64,000 bases of DNA from Amia ocellicauda (Eukaryota > Chordata > Actinopteri > Amiiformes > Amiidae): NCBI RefSeq assembly GCF_036373705.1, contig NW_027102771.1, positions 1 to 64,000 on the forward strand, given 5' to 3'. The first letter of the stretch is position 1. Each line of letters opens with the position of its first letter. The translations under genes and the position numbers were made by a program. The notes beneath the pieces were generated by a model. It ran no database searches and was not told the DNA's origin. It worked only from the letters and a program-made list of their open reading frames with translations. Below are positions 34,640 to 48,484 of the stretch, piece by piece.

Positions 34640-35940
34640 GAGCTCCTTCATCTGCTACCAGACCCGTCGTCAGCCCGCAGGACAGCCCTGCTGAGATCCT
34701 CACAAGCATACGAGGGGTCATCATTTTTCACTTCTTGATCACAACCACCATACCATTCGTAAATATATCCACCCCAATGTATTCACAACAAGAACAATAC
34801 AGTGTATTCTGTTTTGAACAAACAGATGTATTTAGACTTCATCTAATATTCTGTATCAGTTCATATTACTTCGCTCTATGCTATAAAATATTACATTTTT
34901 ACATAGATCTAAGAAAAAACGTATGTCCGTATGTAATACCAATTTTATGTTCACATTTCCCTCTGTGCATTTACAGTTCTTCGTTGACATTTTTTCTTCT
35001 TTTCTATTTATATTTCCTCCTCTGCATTTCGTCTACTCTGTAAATAGAGATATAAAGAGAAAAACACCACCTCACCTTTTCAACTCACGTTCTCTTTCAT
35101 ATTTTGCCTTTGCTTGTTGTAGTGATGAGAAGGGCCAGAATGCATTGTACATTCATTTGTGCGACATGTATGGAGGATAATCCAAGGCAGAATTAAAAAT
35201 AAATGCAGAGAGAAGATAATAATAAATACATGAATTATACATGTTGAACACAGAAATAAATCAATGGAGATTCATATCAACATATTTTTTAATTCGATTT
35301 CTTAGCAGACACCATAGCCAGGGTGACTTACAGATGTTAACGAGATATTACCACATTTTGTTTTCCTTACACTTAACCCATTGGCATGGGTGGGCATTAA
35401 CTGGTGCAATCTAGCTAAAGTCCCTTGCTCAAGAGTAGTAAGTGTACCAGAGATTGCACACACCGTGCTGTGCTACAGGGTACAGAGCCCAAACCACTAC
35501 TCCACACTGTATTCAAAAGTGATTATCTGTTCAAATGAATGTAGTGTTGTGGAAGTGTCTTATTGTAACAGAGTCTTATTATGAAAGAATTGAGATTAAA
35601 CGGATTAAGCAACATGTCAGGATATTGGGTGTCAATGACACATTAACAGTGTCGACAAGGTGTGATACAAGTGCGCATTTCTGTTGACTACGTTTCAGGT
35701 GAGAGGCAGCAGTCGGGTACAGGTTAAATTGAATGAGCAGATGGAGCCATGAACACATTGAATGTATGTTGCACCTCAGTCACACTGGTGCAATGGTTTG
35801 ATAATCATCATGGAATGAGATTGGAGTGTGGTAGCGGTGACTTTGATGGTCCTCCCATGCCTGGTCCGGCACACTATGATGTAGTGCTGCTGGTCGCCAG
35901 ATATGAGAAGAAAACAGTGAGAGTTGGTTGTAGATGCTGT

Positions 35941-36013
35941 CGAGCCAGGTAGGAGTCGAACCTACAGTCTTCTGATTCGTAGTCAGACGCGTTATCCATT
36001 GCGCCACTGGCCC
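35941..36013 (-). tRNA. trnR(acg): tRNA-Arg (ACG), unit 23
   Basis: Reference sequence. Confidence 0.95.
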
Positions 36014-36155
36014 CACGTTTGGACGCACTCAAGCAATCCGATGGAAACAGCTTCTTCTGTCCTGGAACAGGGTATCAGTGAACCCAAAGGGATGCAAAGT
36101 TCAGAGCGAACCTGCAGCCGGCGCTGCACAGGGCGGTGCTGCCACAGGAAGCAGC

Positions 36156-36228
36156 GGGGAATTAGCTCAGATGGTAGAGCGCTCGCTTAGCATGCGAGAG
36201 GTGGCGGGACCGATGCCCGCATTCTCCA
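36156..36228 (+). tRNA. trnA(agc): tRNA-Ala (AGC), unit 23
   Basis: Reference sequence with C55. Confidence 0.93.
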
Positions 36229-37529
36229 GAGCTCCTTCATCTGCTACCAGACCCGTCTTCAGCCCGCAGGACAGCCCTGCTGAGATCCTCACAAGCATAC
36301 GAGGGGTCGTCATTTTTCACTTCTTGATCACAACCACCATACCATTCGTAAATATATCCACCCCAATGTATTCACAACAAGAACAATACAGTGTATTCTG
36401 TTTTGAACAAACAGATGTATTTAGACTTCATCTAATATTCTGTATCAGTTCATATTACTTCGCTCTATGCTATAAAATATTACATTTTTACATAGATCTA
36501 AGAAAAAACGTATGTCCGTATGTAATACCAATTTTATGTTCACATTTCCCTCTGTGCCTTTACATTTCTTCGTTGACATTTTTTCTTCTTTTCTATTTAT
36601 ATTTCCTCCTCTGCATTTCGTCTACTCTGTAAATAGAGATATAAAGAGAAAAACACCACCTCACCTTTTCAACTCACGTTCTCTTTCATATTTTGCCTTT
36701 GCTTGTTGTAGTGATGAGAAGGGCCAGAATGCATTGTACATTCATTTGTGCGACATGTATGGAGGATAATCCAAGGCAGAATTAAAAATAAATGCAGAGA
36801 GAAGATAATAATAAATACATGAATTATACATGTTGAACACAGAAATAAATCAATGGAGATTCATATCAACGTATTTTTTAATTCGATTTCTTAGCAGACA
36901 CCATAGCCAGGGTGACTTACAGATGTTAACGAGATATTACCACATTTTGTTTTCCTTACACTTAACCCATTGGCATGGGTGGGCATTAACTGGTGCAATC
37001 TAGCTAAAGTCCCTTGCTCAAGAGTAGTAAGTGTACCAGAGATTGCACACACCGTGCTGTGCTACAGGGTACAGAGCCCAAACCACTACTCCACACTGTA
37101 TTCAAAAGTGATTGTCTATTCAAATGAATGTAGTGTTGTGGAAGTGTCTTATTGTAACAGAGTCTTATTATGAAAGAATTGAGATTAAACGGATTAAGCA
37201 ACATGTCAGGATATTGGGTGTCAATGACACATTAACAGTGTCGACAAGGTGTGATACAAGTGCGCATTTCTGTTGACTACGGTTCAGGTGAGAGGCAGCA
37301 GTCGGGTACAGGTTGAATTGAATGAGCAGATGGAGCCATGAACACATTGAATGTATGTTGCACCTCAGTCACACTGGTGCAATGGTTTGATAATCATCAT
37401 GGAATGAGATTGGAGTGTGGTAGCGGTGACTTTGATGGTCCTCCCATGCCTGGTCCGGCACACTATGATGTAGTGCTGCTGGTCGCCAGATATGAGAAGA
37501 AAACAGTGAGAGTTGGGTGTAGATGCTGT

Positions 37530-37602
37530 CGAGCCAGGTAGGAGTCGAACCTACAGTCTTCTGATTCGTAGTCAGACGCGTTATCCATTGCGCCACTGGC
37601 CC
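37530..37602 (-). tRNA. trnR(acg): tRNA-Arg (ACG), unit 24
   Basis: Reference sequence. Confidence 0.95.
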
Positions 37603-37744
37603 CACGTTTGGACGCACTCAAGCAATCCGATGGAAACTGCTTCTTCTGTCCTGGAACAGGGTATCAGTGCACCCAAAGGGATGCAAAGTTCAGAGCGAAC
37701 CTGCAGCCGGCGCTGCACAGGGCGGTGCTGCCACAGGAAGCAGC

Positions 37745-37817
37745 GGGGAATTAGCTCAGATGGTAGAGCGCTCGCTTAGCATGCGAGAGGTGGCGGGACC
37801 GATGCCCGCATTCTCCA
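37745..37817 (+). tRNA. trnA(agc): tRNA-Ala (AGC), unit 24
   Basis: Reference sequence with C55. Confidence 0.93.
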
Positions 37818-39118
37818 GAGCTCCTTCATCTGCTACCAGACCCGTCTTCAGCCCGCAGGACAGCCCTGCTGAGATCCTCACAAGCATACGAGGGGTCGTC
37901 ATTTTTCACTTCTTGATCACAACCACCATACCATTCGTAAATATATCCACCCCAATGTATTCACAACAAGAACAATACAGTGTATTCTGTTTTGAACAAA
38001 CAGATGTATTTAGACTTCATCAAATATTCTGTATCAGTTCATATTACTTCGCTCTATGCTATAAAATATTACATTTTTACATAGATCTAAGAAAAAACGT
38101 ATGTCCGTATGTAATACCAATTTTATGTTCACATTTCCCTCTGTGCATTTACAGTTCTTCGTTGACATTTTTTCTTCTTTTCTATTTATATTTCCTCCTC
38201 TGCATTTCGTCTACTCTGTAAATAGAGATATAAAGAGAAAAACACCACCTCACCTTTTCAACTCACGTTCTCTTTCATATTTTGCCTTTGCTTGTTGTAG
38301 TGATGAGAAGGGCCAGAATGCATTGTACATTCACTTGTGCGACATGTATGTAGGATAATCCAAGGCAGAATTAAAAATAAATGCAGAGAGAAGATAATAA
38401 TAAATACATGAATTATACATGTTGAACATAGAAATAAATCAATGGAGATTCATATCAACGTATTTTTTAATTCGATTTCTTAGCAGACACCAAAGCCAGG
38501 GTGACTTACAGATGTTAACGAGATATTACCACATTTTGTTTTCCTTACACTTAACCCATTGGCATGGGTGGGCATTAACTGGTGCAATCTAGCTAAAGTC
38601 CCTTGCTCAAGAGTAGTAAGTGTACCAGAGATTGCACACACCGTGCTGTGCGACAGGGTACAGAGCCCAAACCACTACTCCACACTGTATTCAAAAGTGA
38701 TTGTCTATTCAAATGAATGTAGTGTTGTGGAAGTGTCTTATTGTAACAGAGTCTTATTATGAAAGAATTGAGATTAAACGGATTAAGCAACATGTCAGGT
38801 TATTGGGTGTCAATGACACATTAACAGTGTCGACAAGGTGTGATACAAGTGCGCATTTCTGTTGACTACGGTTCAGGTGAGAGGCAGCAGTCGGGTACAG
38901 GTTGAATTGAATGAGCAGATGGAGCCATGAACACATTGAATGTATGTTGCACCTCAGTCACACTGGTGCAATGGTTTGATAATCATCATGGAATGAGATT
39001 GGAGTGTGGTAGCGGTGACTTTGATGGTCCTCCCATGCCTGGTCCGGCACACTATGATGTAGTGCTGCTGGTCGCCAGATATGAGAAGAAAACAGCGAGA
39101 GTTGGGTGTCGATGCTGT

Positions 39119-39191
39119 CGAGCCAGGTAGGAGTCGAACCTACAGTCTTCTGATTCGAAGTCAGACGCGTTATCCATTGCGCCACTGGCCC
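39119..39191 (-). tRNA. trnR(tcg): tRNA-Arg (TCG), unit 25
   Basis: Position 34 changed at 39158. The 3' flank has GGGTGTCGATG, one base different from unit 7. Confidence 0.95.
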
Positions 39192-39333
39192 CACGTTTGG
39201 ACGCACTCAAGCAATCCGATGGAAACAGCTTCTTCTGTCCTGGAACAGGGTATCAGTGCACCCAAAGGGATGCAAAGTTCAGAGCGAACCTGCAGCCGGC
39301 GCTGCACAGGGCGGTGCTGCCACAGGAAGCAGC

Positions 39334-39406
39334 GGGGAATTAGCTCAGATGGTAGAGCGCTCGCTTAGCATGCGAGAGGTGGCGGGACCGATGCCCGCAT
39401 TCTCCA
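39334..39406 (+). tRNA. trnA(agc): tRNA-Ala (AGC), unit 25
   Basis: Full-length copy in a TCG unit. Confidence 0.93.
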
Positions 39407-40714
39407 GAGCTCCTTCATCTGCTACCAGACCCGTCTTCAGCCCGCAGGACAGCCCTGCTGAGATCCTCACAAGCATACGAGGGGTCGTCGTTTTTCACTT
39501 CTTGATCACAACCACCATACCATTCGTAAATATATCCACCCCAATGTATTCACAACAAGAACAATACAGTGTATTCTGTTTTGAACAAACAGATGTATTT
39601 AGACTTCTTCAAATATTCTGTATCAGTTCATATTACTTCGCTCTATGCTATAAAATATTACATTTTTACATAGATCTAAGAAAAAGCGTATGTCCGTATG
39701 TAATACCAATTTTATGTTCACATTTCCCTCTGTGCATTTACAGTTCTTCGTTGACATTTTTTCTTCTTTCCTATTTATATTTCCTCCTCTGCATTTCGTC
39801 TACTCTGTAAATAGAGATATAAAGAGAAAAACACCACCTCACCTTTTCAACTCACGTTCTCTTTCATATTTTGGCTTTGCCTGTTGTAGTGATGAGAAGG
39901 GCCAGAATGCATTGTACATTCATTTGTGCGACAGGCTATCATGTATGGAGGATAATCCAAGGCAGAATTAAAAATAAATGCAGAGAGAAGATAATAATAT
40001 ATACATTAATTATACATGTTGAGCATAGAAATAAATCAATGGAGATTCATATCAACATATCGTTAACTCGATTTCTTAGCAGACACCAAAGCCAGGGTGA
40101 CTTACAGATGTTAACGAGATATTACCACATTTTGTTTTCCTTACACTTAACCCATTGGCATGGGTGGGCATTAACTGGTGCAATCTAGCTAAAGTCCCTT
40201 GCTCAAGAGTAGTAAGTGTACCAGAGATTGCACACACCGTGCTGTGCTACAGGGTACAGAGCCCAAACCACTACTCCACACTGTATTCAAAAGTGATTAT
40301 CTGTTCAAATGAATGTAGTTTTGTGGAAGTGTCTTATTGTAACAGAGTCTTATTATGAAAGAATTGAGATTAAACGGATTAAGCAACATGTCAGGATATT
40401 GGGTGTCAAAAACACATTAACAGTGTCGACAAGGTGTGATACAAGTGCGCATTTCTGTTGACTACGGTTCAGGTGAGAGGCAGCAGTCGGGTACAGGTTG
40501 AATTGAATGAGCAGATGGAGCCATGAACACATTGAATGTATGTTGCACCTCAGTCACACTGGTGCAATGGTTTGATAATCATCATGGAATGAGATTGGAG
40601 TGTGGTAGCGGTGACTTTGATGGTCCTCCCATGCCTGGTCCGGCACACTATGATGTAGTGCTGCTGGTCGCCAGATATGAGAAGAAAACAGCGAGAGTTG
40701 GGTGTAGATGCTGT

Positions 40715-40787
40715 CGAGCCAGGTAGGAGTCGAACCTACAGTCTTCTGATTCGAAGTCAGACGCGTTATCCATTGCGCCACTGGCCC
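40715..40787 (-). tRNA. trnR(tcg): tRNA-Arg (TCG), unit 26
   Basis: Position 34 changed at 40754. Confidence 0.95.
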
Positions 40788-40842
40788 CACGTTTGGACGC
40801 ACTCAAGCAATCCGATGGAAACAGCTTCTTCTGTCCTGGAAC

Positions 40843-40915
40843 AGGGTATTAGCTCAGATGGTAGAGCGCTCGCTTAGCATGCGAGAGGTGGCGGGACCGA
40901 TGCCCGCATTCTCCA
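40843..40915 (+). pseudogene. tRNA-Ala with replaced 5' acceptor strand, unit 26
   Basis: Deletion joint as in unit 8, and the same new TTTT in the trailer at 40943-40946. Confidence 0.85.
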
Positions 40916-42216
40916 GAGCTCCTTCATCTGCTACCAGACCCGTTTTCAGCCCGCAGGACAGCCCTGCTGAGATCCTCACAAGCATACGAGGGGTCGTCAT
41001 TTTTCACTTCTTGATCACAACCACCATACCATTCGTAAATATATCCACCCCAATGTATTCACAACAAGAACAATACAGTGTATTCTGTTTTGAACAAACA
41101 GATGTATTTAGACTTCTTCAAATATTCTGTATCAGTTCATATTACTTCGCTCTATGCTATAAAATATTACATTTTTACATAGATCTAAGAAAAAGCGTAT
41201 GTCCGTATGTAATACCAATTTTATGTTCACATTTCCCTCTGTGCATTTACAGTTCTTCGTTGACATTTTTTCTTCTTTCCTATTTATATTTCCTCCTCTG
41301 CATTTCGTCTACTCTGTAAATAGAGATATAAAGAGAAAAACACCACCTCACCTTTTCAACTCACTTTCTCTTTCATATTTTGGCTTTGCCTGTTGTAGTG
41401 ATGAGAAGGGCCAGAATGCATTGTACATTCACTTGTGCGACATGTATGGAGGATAATCCAAGGCAGAATTAAAAATAAATGCAGAGAGAAGATAATAATA
41501 AATACATGAATTATACATGTTGAACACAGAAATAAATCAATGGAGATTCATATCAACGTATTTTTTAATTCGATTTCTTAGCAGACACCATAGCCAGGGT
41601 GACTTACAGATGTTAACGAGATATTACCACATTTTGTTTTCCTTACACTTAACCCATTGGCATGGGTGGGCATTAACTGGTGCAATCTAGCTAAAGTCCC
41701 TTGCTCAAGAGTAGTAAGTGTACCAGAGATTGCACACACCGTGCTGTGCTACAGGGTACAGAGCCCAAACCACTACTCCACACTGTATTCAAAAGTGATT
41801 GTCTATTCAAATGAATGTAGTGTTGTGGAAGTGTCTTATTGTAACAGAGTCTTATTATGAAAGAATTGAGATTAAACGGATTAAGCAACATGTCAGGATA
41901 TTGGGTGTCAATGACACATTAACAGTGTCGACAAGGTGTGATACAAGTGCGCATTTCTGTTGACTACGTTTCAGGTGAGAGGCAGCAGTCGGGTACAGGT
42001 TGAATTGAATGAGCAGATGGAGCCATGAAGACATTGAATGTATGTTGCACCTCAGTCACACTGGTGCAATGGTTTGATAATCATCATGGAATGAGATTGG
42101 AGTGTGGTAGCGGTGACTTTGATGGTCCTCCCATGCCTGGTCCGGCACACTATGATGTAGTGTTGCTGGTCGCCAGATATGAGAAGAAAACAGTGAGAGT
42201 TGGTTGTAGATGCTGT

Positions 42217-42289
42217 CGAGCCAGGTAGGAGTCGAACCTACAGTCTTCTGATTCGTAGTCAGACGCGTTATGCATTGCGCCACTGGCCC
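42217..42289 (-). tRNA. trnR(acg): tRNA-Arg (ACG) with G19 to C, unit 27
   Basis: D-loop change at 42272, as in unit 9, so it is older than the block duplication. Confidence 0.85.
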
Positions 42290-42431
42290 CACGTTTGGAC
42301 GCACTCAAGCAATCCGATGGAAACAGCTTCTTCTGTCCTGGAACAGGGTATCAGTGAACCCAAAGGGATGCAAAGTTCAGAGCGAACCTGCAGCCGGCGC
42401 TGCACAGGGCGGTGCTGCCACAGGAAGCAGC

Positions 42432-42504
42432 GGGGAATTAGCTCAGATGGTAGAGCGCTCGCTTAGCATGCGAGAGGTGGCGGGACCGATGCCCGCATTC
42501 TCCA
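42432..42504 (+). tRNA. trnA(agc): tRNA-Ala (AGC), unit 27
   Basis: Reference sequence with C55. Confidence 0.93.
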
Positions 42505-43804
42505 GAGCTCCTTCATCTGCTACCAGACCCGTCTTCAGCCCGCAGGACAGCCCTGCTGAGATCCTCACAAGCATACGAGGGGTCGTCATTTTTCACTTCT
42601 TGATCACAACCACCATACCATTCGTAAATATATCCACCCCAATGTATTCACAACAAGAACAATACAGTGTATTCTGTTTTGAACAAACAGATGTATTTAG
42701 ACTTCATCTAATATTCTGTATCAGTTCATATTACTTCGCTCTATGCTATAAAATATTACATTTTTACATAGATCTAAGAAAAAACGTATGTCCGTATGTA
42801 ATACCAATTTTATGTTCACATTTCCCTCTGTGCCTTTACAGTTCTTCGTTGACATTTTTTCTTCTTTTCTATTTATATTTCCTCCTCTGCATTTCGTCTA
42901 CTCTGTAAATAGAGATATAAAGAGAAAAACACCACCTCACCTTTTCAACTCACGTTCTCTTTCATATTTTGCCTTTGCTTGTTGTAGTGATGAGAAGGGC
43001 CAGAATGCATTGTACATTCATTTGTGCGACATGTATGGAGGATAATCCAAGGCAGAATTAAAAATAAATGCAGAGAGAAGATAATAATAAATACATTAAT
43101 TATACATGTTGAGCATAGAAATAAATCAATGGAGATTCATATCAACGTATCTTTAACTCGATTTCTTAGCAGACACCAAAGCCAGGGTGACTTACAGATG
43201 TTAACGAGATATTACCACATTTTGTTTTCCTTACACTTAACCCATTGGCATGGGTGGGCATTAACTGGTGCAATCTAGCTAAAGTCCCTTGCTCAAGAGT
43301 AGTAAGTGTACCAGAGATTGCACACACCGTGCTGTGCTACAGGGTACAGAGCCCAAACCACTACTCCACACTGTATTCAAAAGTGATTATCTGTTCAAAT
43401 GAATGTAGTTTTGTGGAAGTGTCTTATTGTAACAGAGTCTTATTATGAAAGAATTGAGATTAAACGGATTAAGCAACATGTCAGGATATTGGGTGTCAAA
43501 AACACATTAACAGTGTCGACAAGGTGTGATACAAGTGCGCATTTCTGTTGACTACGGTTCAGGTGAGAGGCAGCAGTCGGGTACAGGTTGAATTGAATGA
43601 GCAGATGGAGCCATGAACACATTGAATGTATGTTGCACCTCAGTCACACTGGTGCAATGGTTTGATAATCATCATGGAATGAGATTGGAGTGTGGTAGCG
43701 GTGACTTTGATGGTCCTCCCATGCCTGGTCCGGCACACTATGATGTAGTGCTGCTGGTCGCCAGATATGAGAAGAAAACAGCGAGAGTTGGGTGTAGATG
43801 CTGT

Positions 43805-43877
43805 CGAGCCAGGTAGGAGTCGAACCTACAGTCTTCTGATTCGTAGTCAGACGCGTTATCCATTGCGCCACTGGCCC
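43805..43877 (-). tRNA. trnR(acg): tRNA-Arg (ACG), unit 28
   Basis: Reference sequence; lacks the acceptor mismatch of its partner in unit 10. Confidence 0.95.
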
Positions 43878-44019
43878 CACGTTTGGACGCACTCAAGCAA
43901 TCCGATGGAAACTGCTTCTTCTGTCCTGGAACAGGGTATCAGTGAACCCAAAGGGATGCAAAGTTCAGAGCGAACCTGCAGCCGGCGCTGCACAGGGCGG
44001 TGCTGCCACAGGAAGCAGC

Positions 44020-44092
44020 GGGGAATTAGCTCAGATGGTAGAGCGCTCGCTTAGCATGCGAGAGGTGGCGGGACCGATGCCCGCATTCTCCA
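44020..44092 (+). tRNA. trnA(agc): tRNA-Ala (AGC), unit 28
   Basis: Reference sequence with C55. Confidence 0.93.
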
Positions 44093-45393
44093 GAGCTCCT
44101 TCATCTGCTACCAGACCCGTCTTCAGCCCGCAGGACAGCCCTGCTGAGATCCTCACAAGCATACGAGGGGTCGTCATTTTTCACTTCTTGATCACAACCA
44201 CCATACCATTCGTAAATATATCCACCCCAATGTATTCACAACAAGAACAATACAGTGTATTCTGTTTTGAACAAACAGATGTATTTAGACTTCATCAAAT
44301 ATTCTGTATCAGTTCATATTACTTCGCTCTATGCTATAAAATATTACATTTTTACATAGATCTAAGAAAAAACGTATGTCCGTATGTAATACCAATTTTA
44401 TGTTCACATTTCCCTCTGTGCATTTACAGTTCTTCGTTGACATTTTTTCTTCTTTTCTATTTATATTTCCTCCTCTGCATTTCGTCTACTCTGTAAATAG
44501 AGATATAAAGAGAAAAACACCACCTCACCTTTTCAACTCACGTTCTCTTTCATATTTTGCCTTTGCTTGTTGTAGTGATGAGAAGGGCCAGAATGCATTG
44601 TACATTCACTTGTGCGACATGTATGTAGGATAATCCAAGGCAGAATTAAAAATAAATGCAGAGAGAAGATAATAATAAATACATGAATTATACATGTTGA
44701 ACATAGAAATAAATCAATGGAGATTCATATCAACGTATTTTTTAATTCGATTTCTTAGCAGACACCAAAGCCAGGGTGACTTACAGATGTTAACGAGATA
44801 TTACCACATTTTGTTTTCCTTACACTTAACCCATTGGCATGGGTGGGCATTAACTGGTGCAATCTAGCTAAAGTCCCTTGCTCAAGAGTAGTAAGTGTAC
44901 CAGAGATTGCACACACCGTGCTGTGCGACAGGGTACAGAGCCCAAACCACTACTCCACACTGTATTCAAAAGTGATTGTCTATTCAAATGAATGTAGTGT
45001 TGTGGAAGTGTCTTATTGTAACAGAGTCTTATTATGAAAGAATTGAGATTAAACGGATTAAGCAACATGTCAGGTTATTGGGTGTCAATGACACATTAAC
45101 AGTGTCGACAAGGTGTGATACAAGTGCGCATTTCTGTTGACTACGGTTCAGGTGAGAGGCAGCAGTCGGGTACAGGTTGAATTGAATGAGCAGATGGAGC
45201 CATGAACACATTGAATGTATGTTGCACCTCAGTCACACTGGTGCAATGGTTTGATAATCATCATGGAATGAGATTGGAGTGTGGTAGCGGTGACTTTGAT
45301 GGTCCTCCCATGCCTGGTCCGGCACACTATGATGTAGTGCTGCTGGTCGCCAGATATGAGAAGAAAACAGCGAGAGTTGGGTGTAGATGCTGT

Positions 45394-45466
45394 CGAGCCA
45401 GGTAGGAGTCGAACCTACAGTCTTCTGATTCGAAGTCAGACGCGTTATCCATTGCGCCACTGGCCC
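45394..45466 (-). tRNA. trnR(tcg): tRNA-Arg (TCG), unit 29
   Basis: Position 34 changed at 45433; lies in the zone where the unit 11 and unit 12 types join. Confidence 0.95.
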
Positions 45467-45521
45467 CACGTTTGGACGCACTCAAGCAATCCGATGGAAA
45501 CAGCTTCTTCTGTCCTGGAAC

Positions 45522-45594
45522 AGGGTATTAGCTCAGATGGTAGAGCGCTCGCTTAGCATGCGAGAGGTGGCGGGACCGATGCCCGCATTCTCCA
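45522..45594 (+). pseudogene. tRNA-Ala with replaced 5' acceptor strand, unit 29
   Basis: Same 87-bp deletion joint; trailer as unit 12. Confidence 0.85.
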
Positions 45595-46895
45595 GAGCTC
45601 CTTCATCTGCTACCAGACCCGTCTTCAGCCCGCAGGACAGCCCTGCTGAGATCCTCACAAGCATACGAGGGGTCGTCATTTTTCACTTCTTGATCACAAC
45701 CACCATACCATTCGTAAATATATCCACCCCAATGTATTCACAACAAGAACAATACAGTGTATTCTGTTTTGAACAAACAGATGTATTTAGACTTCATCAA
45801 ATATTCTGTATCAGTTCATATTACTTCGCTCTATGCTATAAAATATTACATTTTTACATAGATCTAAGAAAAAACGTATGTCCGTATGTAATACCAATTT
45901 TATGTTCACATTTCCCTCTGTGCATTTACAGTTCTTCGTTGACATTTTTTCTTCTTTTCTATTTATATTTCCTCCTCTGCATTTCGTCTACTCTGTAAAT
46001 AGAGATATAAAGAGAAAAACACCACCTCACCTTTTCAACTCACTTTCTCTTTCATATTTTGGCTTTGCTTGTTGTAGTGATGAGAAGGGCCAGAATGCAT
46101 TGTACATTCACTTGTGCGACATGTATGTAGGATAATCCAAGGCAGAATTAAAAATAAATGCAGAGAGAAGATAATAATAAATACATGAATTATACATGTT
46201 GAACACAGAAATAAATCAATGGAGATTCATATCAACGTATTTTTTAATTCGATTTCTTAGCAGACACCAAAGCCAGGGTGACTTACAGATGTTAACGAGA
46301 TATTACCACATTTTGTTTTCCTTACACTTAACCCATTGGCATGGGTGGGCATTAACTGGTGCAATCTAGCTAAAGTCCCTTGCTCAAGAGTAGTAAGTGT
46401 ACCAGAGATTGCACACACCGTGCTGTGCTACAGGGTACAGAGCCCAAACCACTACTCCACACTGTATTCAAAAGTGATTGTCTATTCAAATGAATGTAGT
46501 GTTGTGGAAGTGTCTTATTGTAACAGAGTCTTATTATGAAAGAATTGAGATTAAACGGATAAAGCAACATGTCAGGTTATTGGGTGTCAATGACACATTA
46601 ACAGTGTCGACAAGGTGTGATACAAGTGCGCATTTCTGCTGACTACGTTTCAGGTGAGAGGCAGCAGTCGGGTACAGGTTGAATTGAATGAGCAGATGGA
46701 GCCATGAACACATTGAATGTATGTTGCACCTCAGTCACACTGGTGCAATGGTTTGATAATCATCATGGAATGAGATTGGAGTGTGGTAGCGGTGACTTTG
46801 ATGGTCCTCCCATGCCTGGTCCGGCACACTATGATGTAGTGCTGCTGGTCGCCAGATATGAGAAGAAAACAGCGAGAGTTGGTTGTAGATGCTGT

Positions 46896-46968
46896 CGAGC
46901 CAGGTAGGAGTCGAACCTACAGTCTTCTGATTCGTAGTCAGACGCGTTATCCATTGCGCCACTGGCCC
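46896..46968 (-). tRNA. trnR(acg): tRNA-Arg (ACG), unit 30
   Basis: Gene as reference; 5' flank variant as in unit 13. Confidence 0.95.
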
Positions 46969-47110
46969 CACGTTTAGATGCAGTCAAGCAATCCGATGGA
47001 AACAGCTTCTTCTGTCCTGGAACAGGGTATCAGTGAACCCAAAGGGATGCAAAGTTCAGAGCGAACCTGCAGCCGGCGCTGCACAGGGCGGTGCTGCCAC
47101 AGGAAGCAGC

Positions 47111-47183
47111 GGGGAATTAGCTCAGATGGTAGAGCGCTCGCTTAGCATGCGAGAGGTGGCGGGACCGATGCCCGCATTCTCCA
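47111..47183 (+). tRNA. trnA(agc): tRNA-Ala (AGC), unit 30
   Basis: Gene as reference; trailer variants as in unit 13. Confidence 0.93.
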
Positions 47184-48484
47184 GAGCTCCTTCATCTGCT
47201 ATCAGACCCGTCTTCAGCCCGCAGGACAGCCCTGCTGAGATCCTCCCAAGCATACGAGGGGTCGTCATTTTTCACTTCTTGATCACAACCACCATACCAT
47301 TCGTAAATATATCCACCCCAATGTATTCACAACAAGAACAATACAGTGTATTCTGTTTTGAACAAACAGATGTATTTAGACTTCATCAAATATTCTGTAT
47401 CAGTTCATATTACTTCGCTCTATGCTATAAAATATTACATTTTTACATAGATCTAAGAAAAAACGTATGTCCGTATGTAATACCAATTTTATGTTCACAT
47501 TTCCCTCTGTGCATTTACAGTTCTTCGTTGACATTTTTTCTTCTTTTCTATTTATATTTCCTCCTCTGCATTTCGTCTACTCTGTAAATAGAGATATAAA
47601 GAGAAAAACACCACCTCACCTTTTCAACTCACTTTCTCTTTCATATTTTGGCTTTGCTTGTTGTAGTGATGAGAAGGGCCAGAATGCATTGTACATTCAC
47701 TTGTGCGACATGTATGTAGGATAATCCAAGGCAGAATTAAAAATAAATGCAGAGAGAAGATAATAATAAATACATGAATTATACATGTTGAACATAGAAA
47801 TAAATCAATGGAGATTCATATCAAAGTATTTTTTAATTCGATTTCTTAGCAGACACCAAAGCCAGGGTAAATTACAGATGTTAACGAGATATTACCACAT
47901 TTTGTTTTCCTTACACTTAACCCATTGGCATGGGTGGGCATTAACTGGTGCAATCTAGCTAAAGTCCCTTGCTCAAGAGTAGTCAGCGAACCAGGGATTG
48001 CACACACCGTGCTCTGCGACAGGGTACAGAGCCCAAACCACTACTCCACACTGTATTCAAAAGTGATTGTCTATTCAAATGAATGTAGTGTTGTGGAAGT
48101 GTCTTATTGTAACAGAGTCTTACTATGAAAGAATTGAGATTAAACGGATTAAGCAACATGTCAGGTTATTGGGTGTCAATGACACATTAACAGTGTCGAC
48201 AAGGTGTGATACAAGTGCGCATTTCTGTTGACTACCGTTCAGGTGAGAGGCAGCAGTCGGGTACAGGTTGAATTGAATGAGCAGATGGAGCCATGAACAC
48301 ATTGAATGTATGTTGCACCTCAGTCACACTGGTGCAATGGTTTGATAATCATCATGGAATGAGATTGGAGTGTGGTAGCGGTGACTTTGATGGTCCTCCC
48401 ATGCCTGGTCCGGCACACTATGATGTAGTGCTGCTGGTCGCCAGATATGAGAAGAAAACAGCGAGAGTTGGGTGTAGATGCTGT

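Larger units (their letters stand above)
33211..34799 (+). repeat. Array unit 22 (1589 bp), start of second long block
   Basis: SINE 33709-33920. The front matches unit 1 (CAATCCAGC, GAGACTGCAC); from about 33,900 it matches unit 2. Confidence 0.95.
34800..36388 (+). repeat. Array unit 23 (1589 bp)
   Basis: SINE 35298-35509. The front matches unit 3, the back matches unit 5; the switch lies near 35,530-35,617. A private A sits at 35725. Confidence 0.95.
36389..37977 (+). repeat. Array unit 24 (1589 bp)
   Basis: SINE 36887-37098; partner of unit 6, from which it differs near 37506 (ACAGTGAG for ACAGCGAG). Confidence 0.95.
37978..39566 (+). repeat. Array unit 25 (1589 bp)
   Basis: SINE 38476-38687; Arg(TCG), full Ala; partner of unit 7. 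Confidence 0.95.
39567..41075 (+). repeat. Array unit 26 (1509 bp)
   Basis: SINE 40072-40283; partner of unit 8, with the same insertion, deletion and private variants. Confidence 0.95.
41076..42664 (+). repeat. Array unit 27 (1589 bp)
   Basis: SINE 41574-41785; partner of unit 9. Confidence 0.95.
42665..44252 (+). repeat. Array unit 28 (1588 bp), chimaeric
   Basis: SINE 43162-43373; partner of chimaeric unit 10. Confidence 0.95.
44253..45754 (+). repeat. Array unit 29 (1502 bp), recombinant
   Basis: SINE 44751-44962. The front matches unit 11 (GTGCGACAGGG, no 8-bp insertion); the back matches unit 12 (87-bp deletion). Confidence 0.95.
45755..47343 (+). repeat. Array unit 30 (1589 bp)
   Basis: SINE 46253-46464; partner of unit 13. 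Confidence 0.95.
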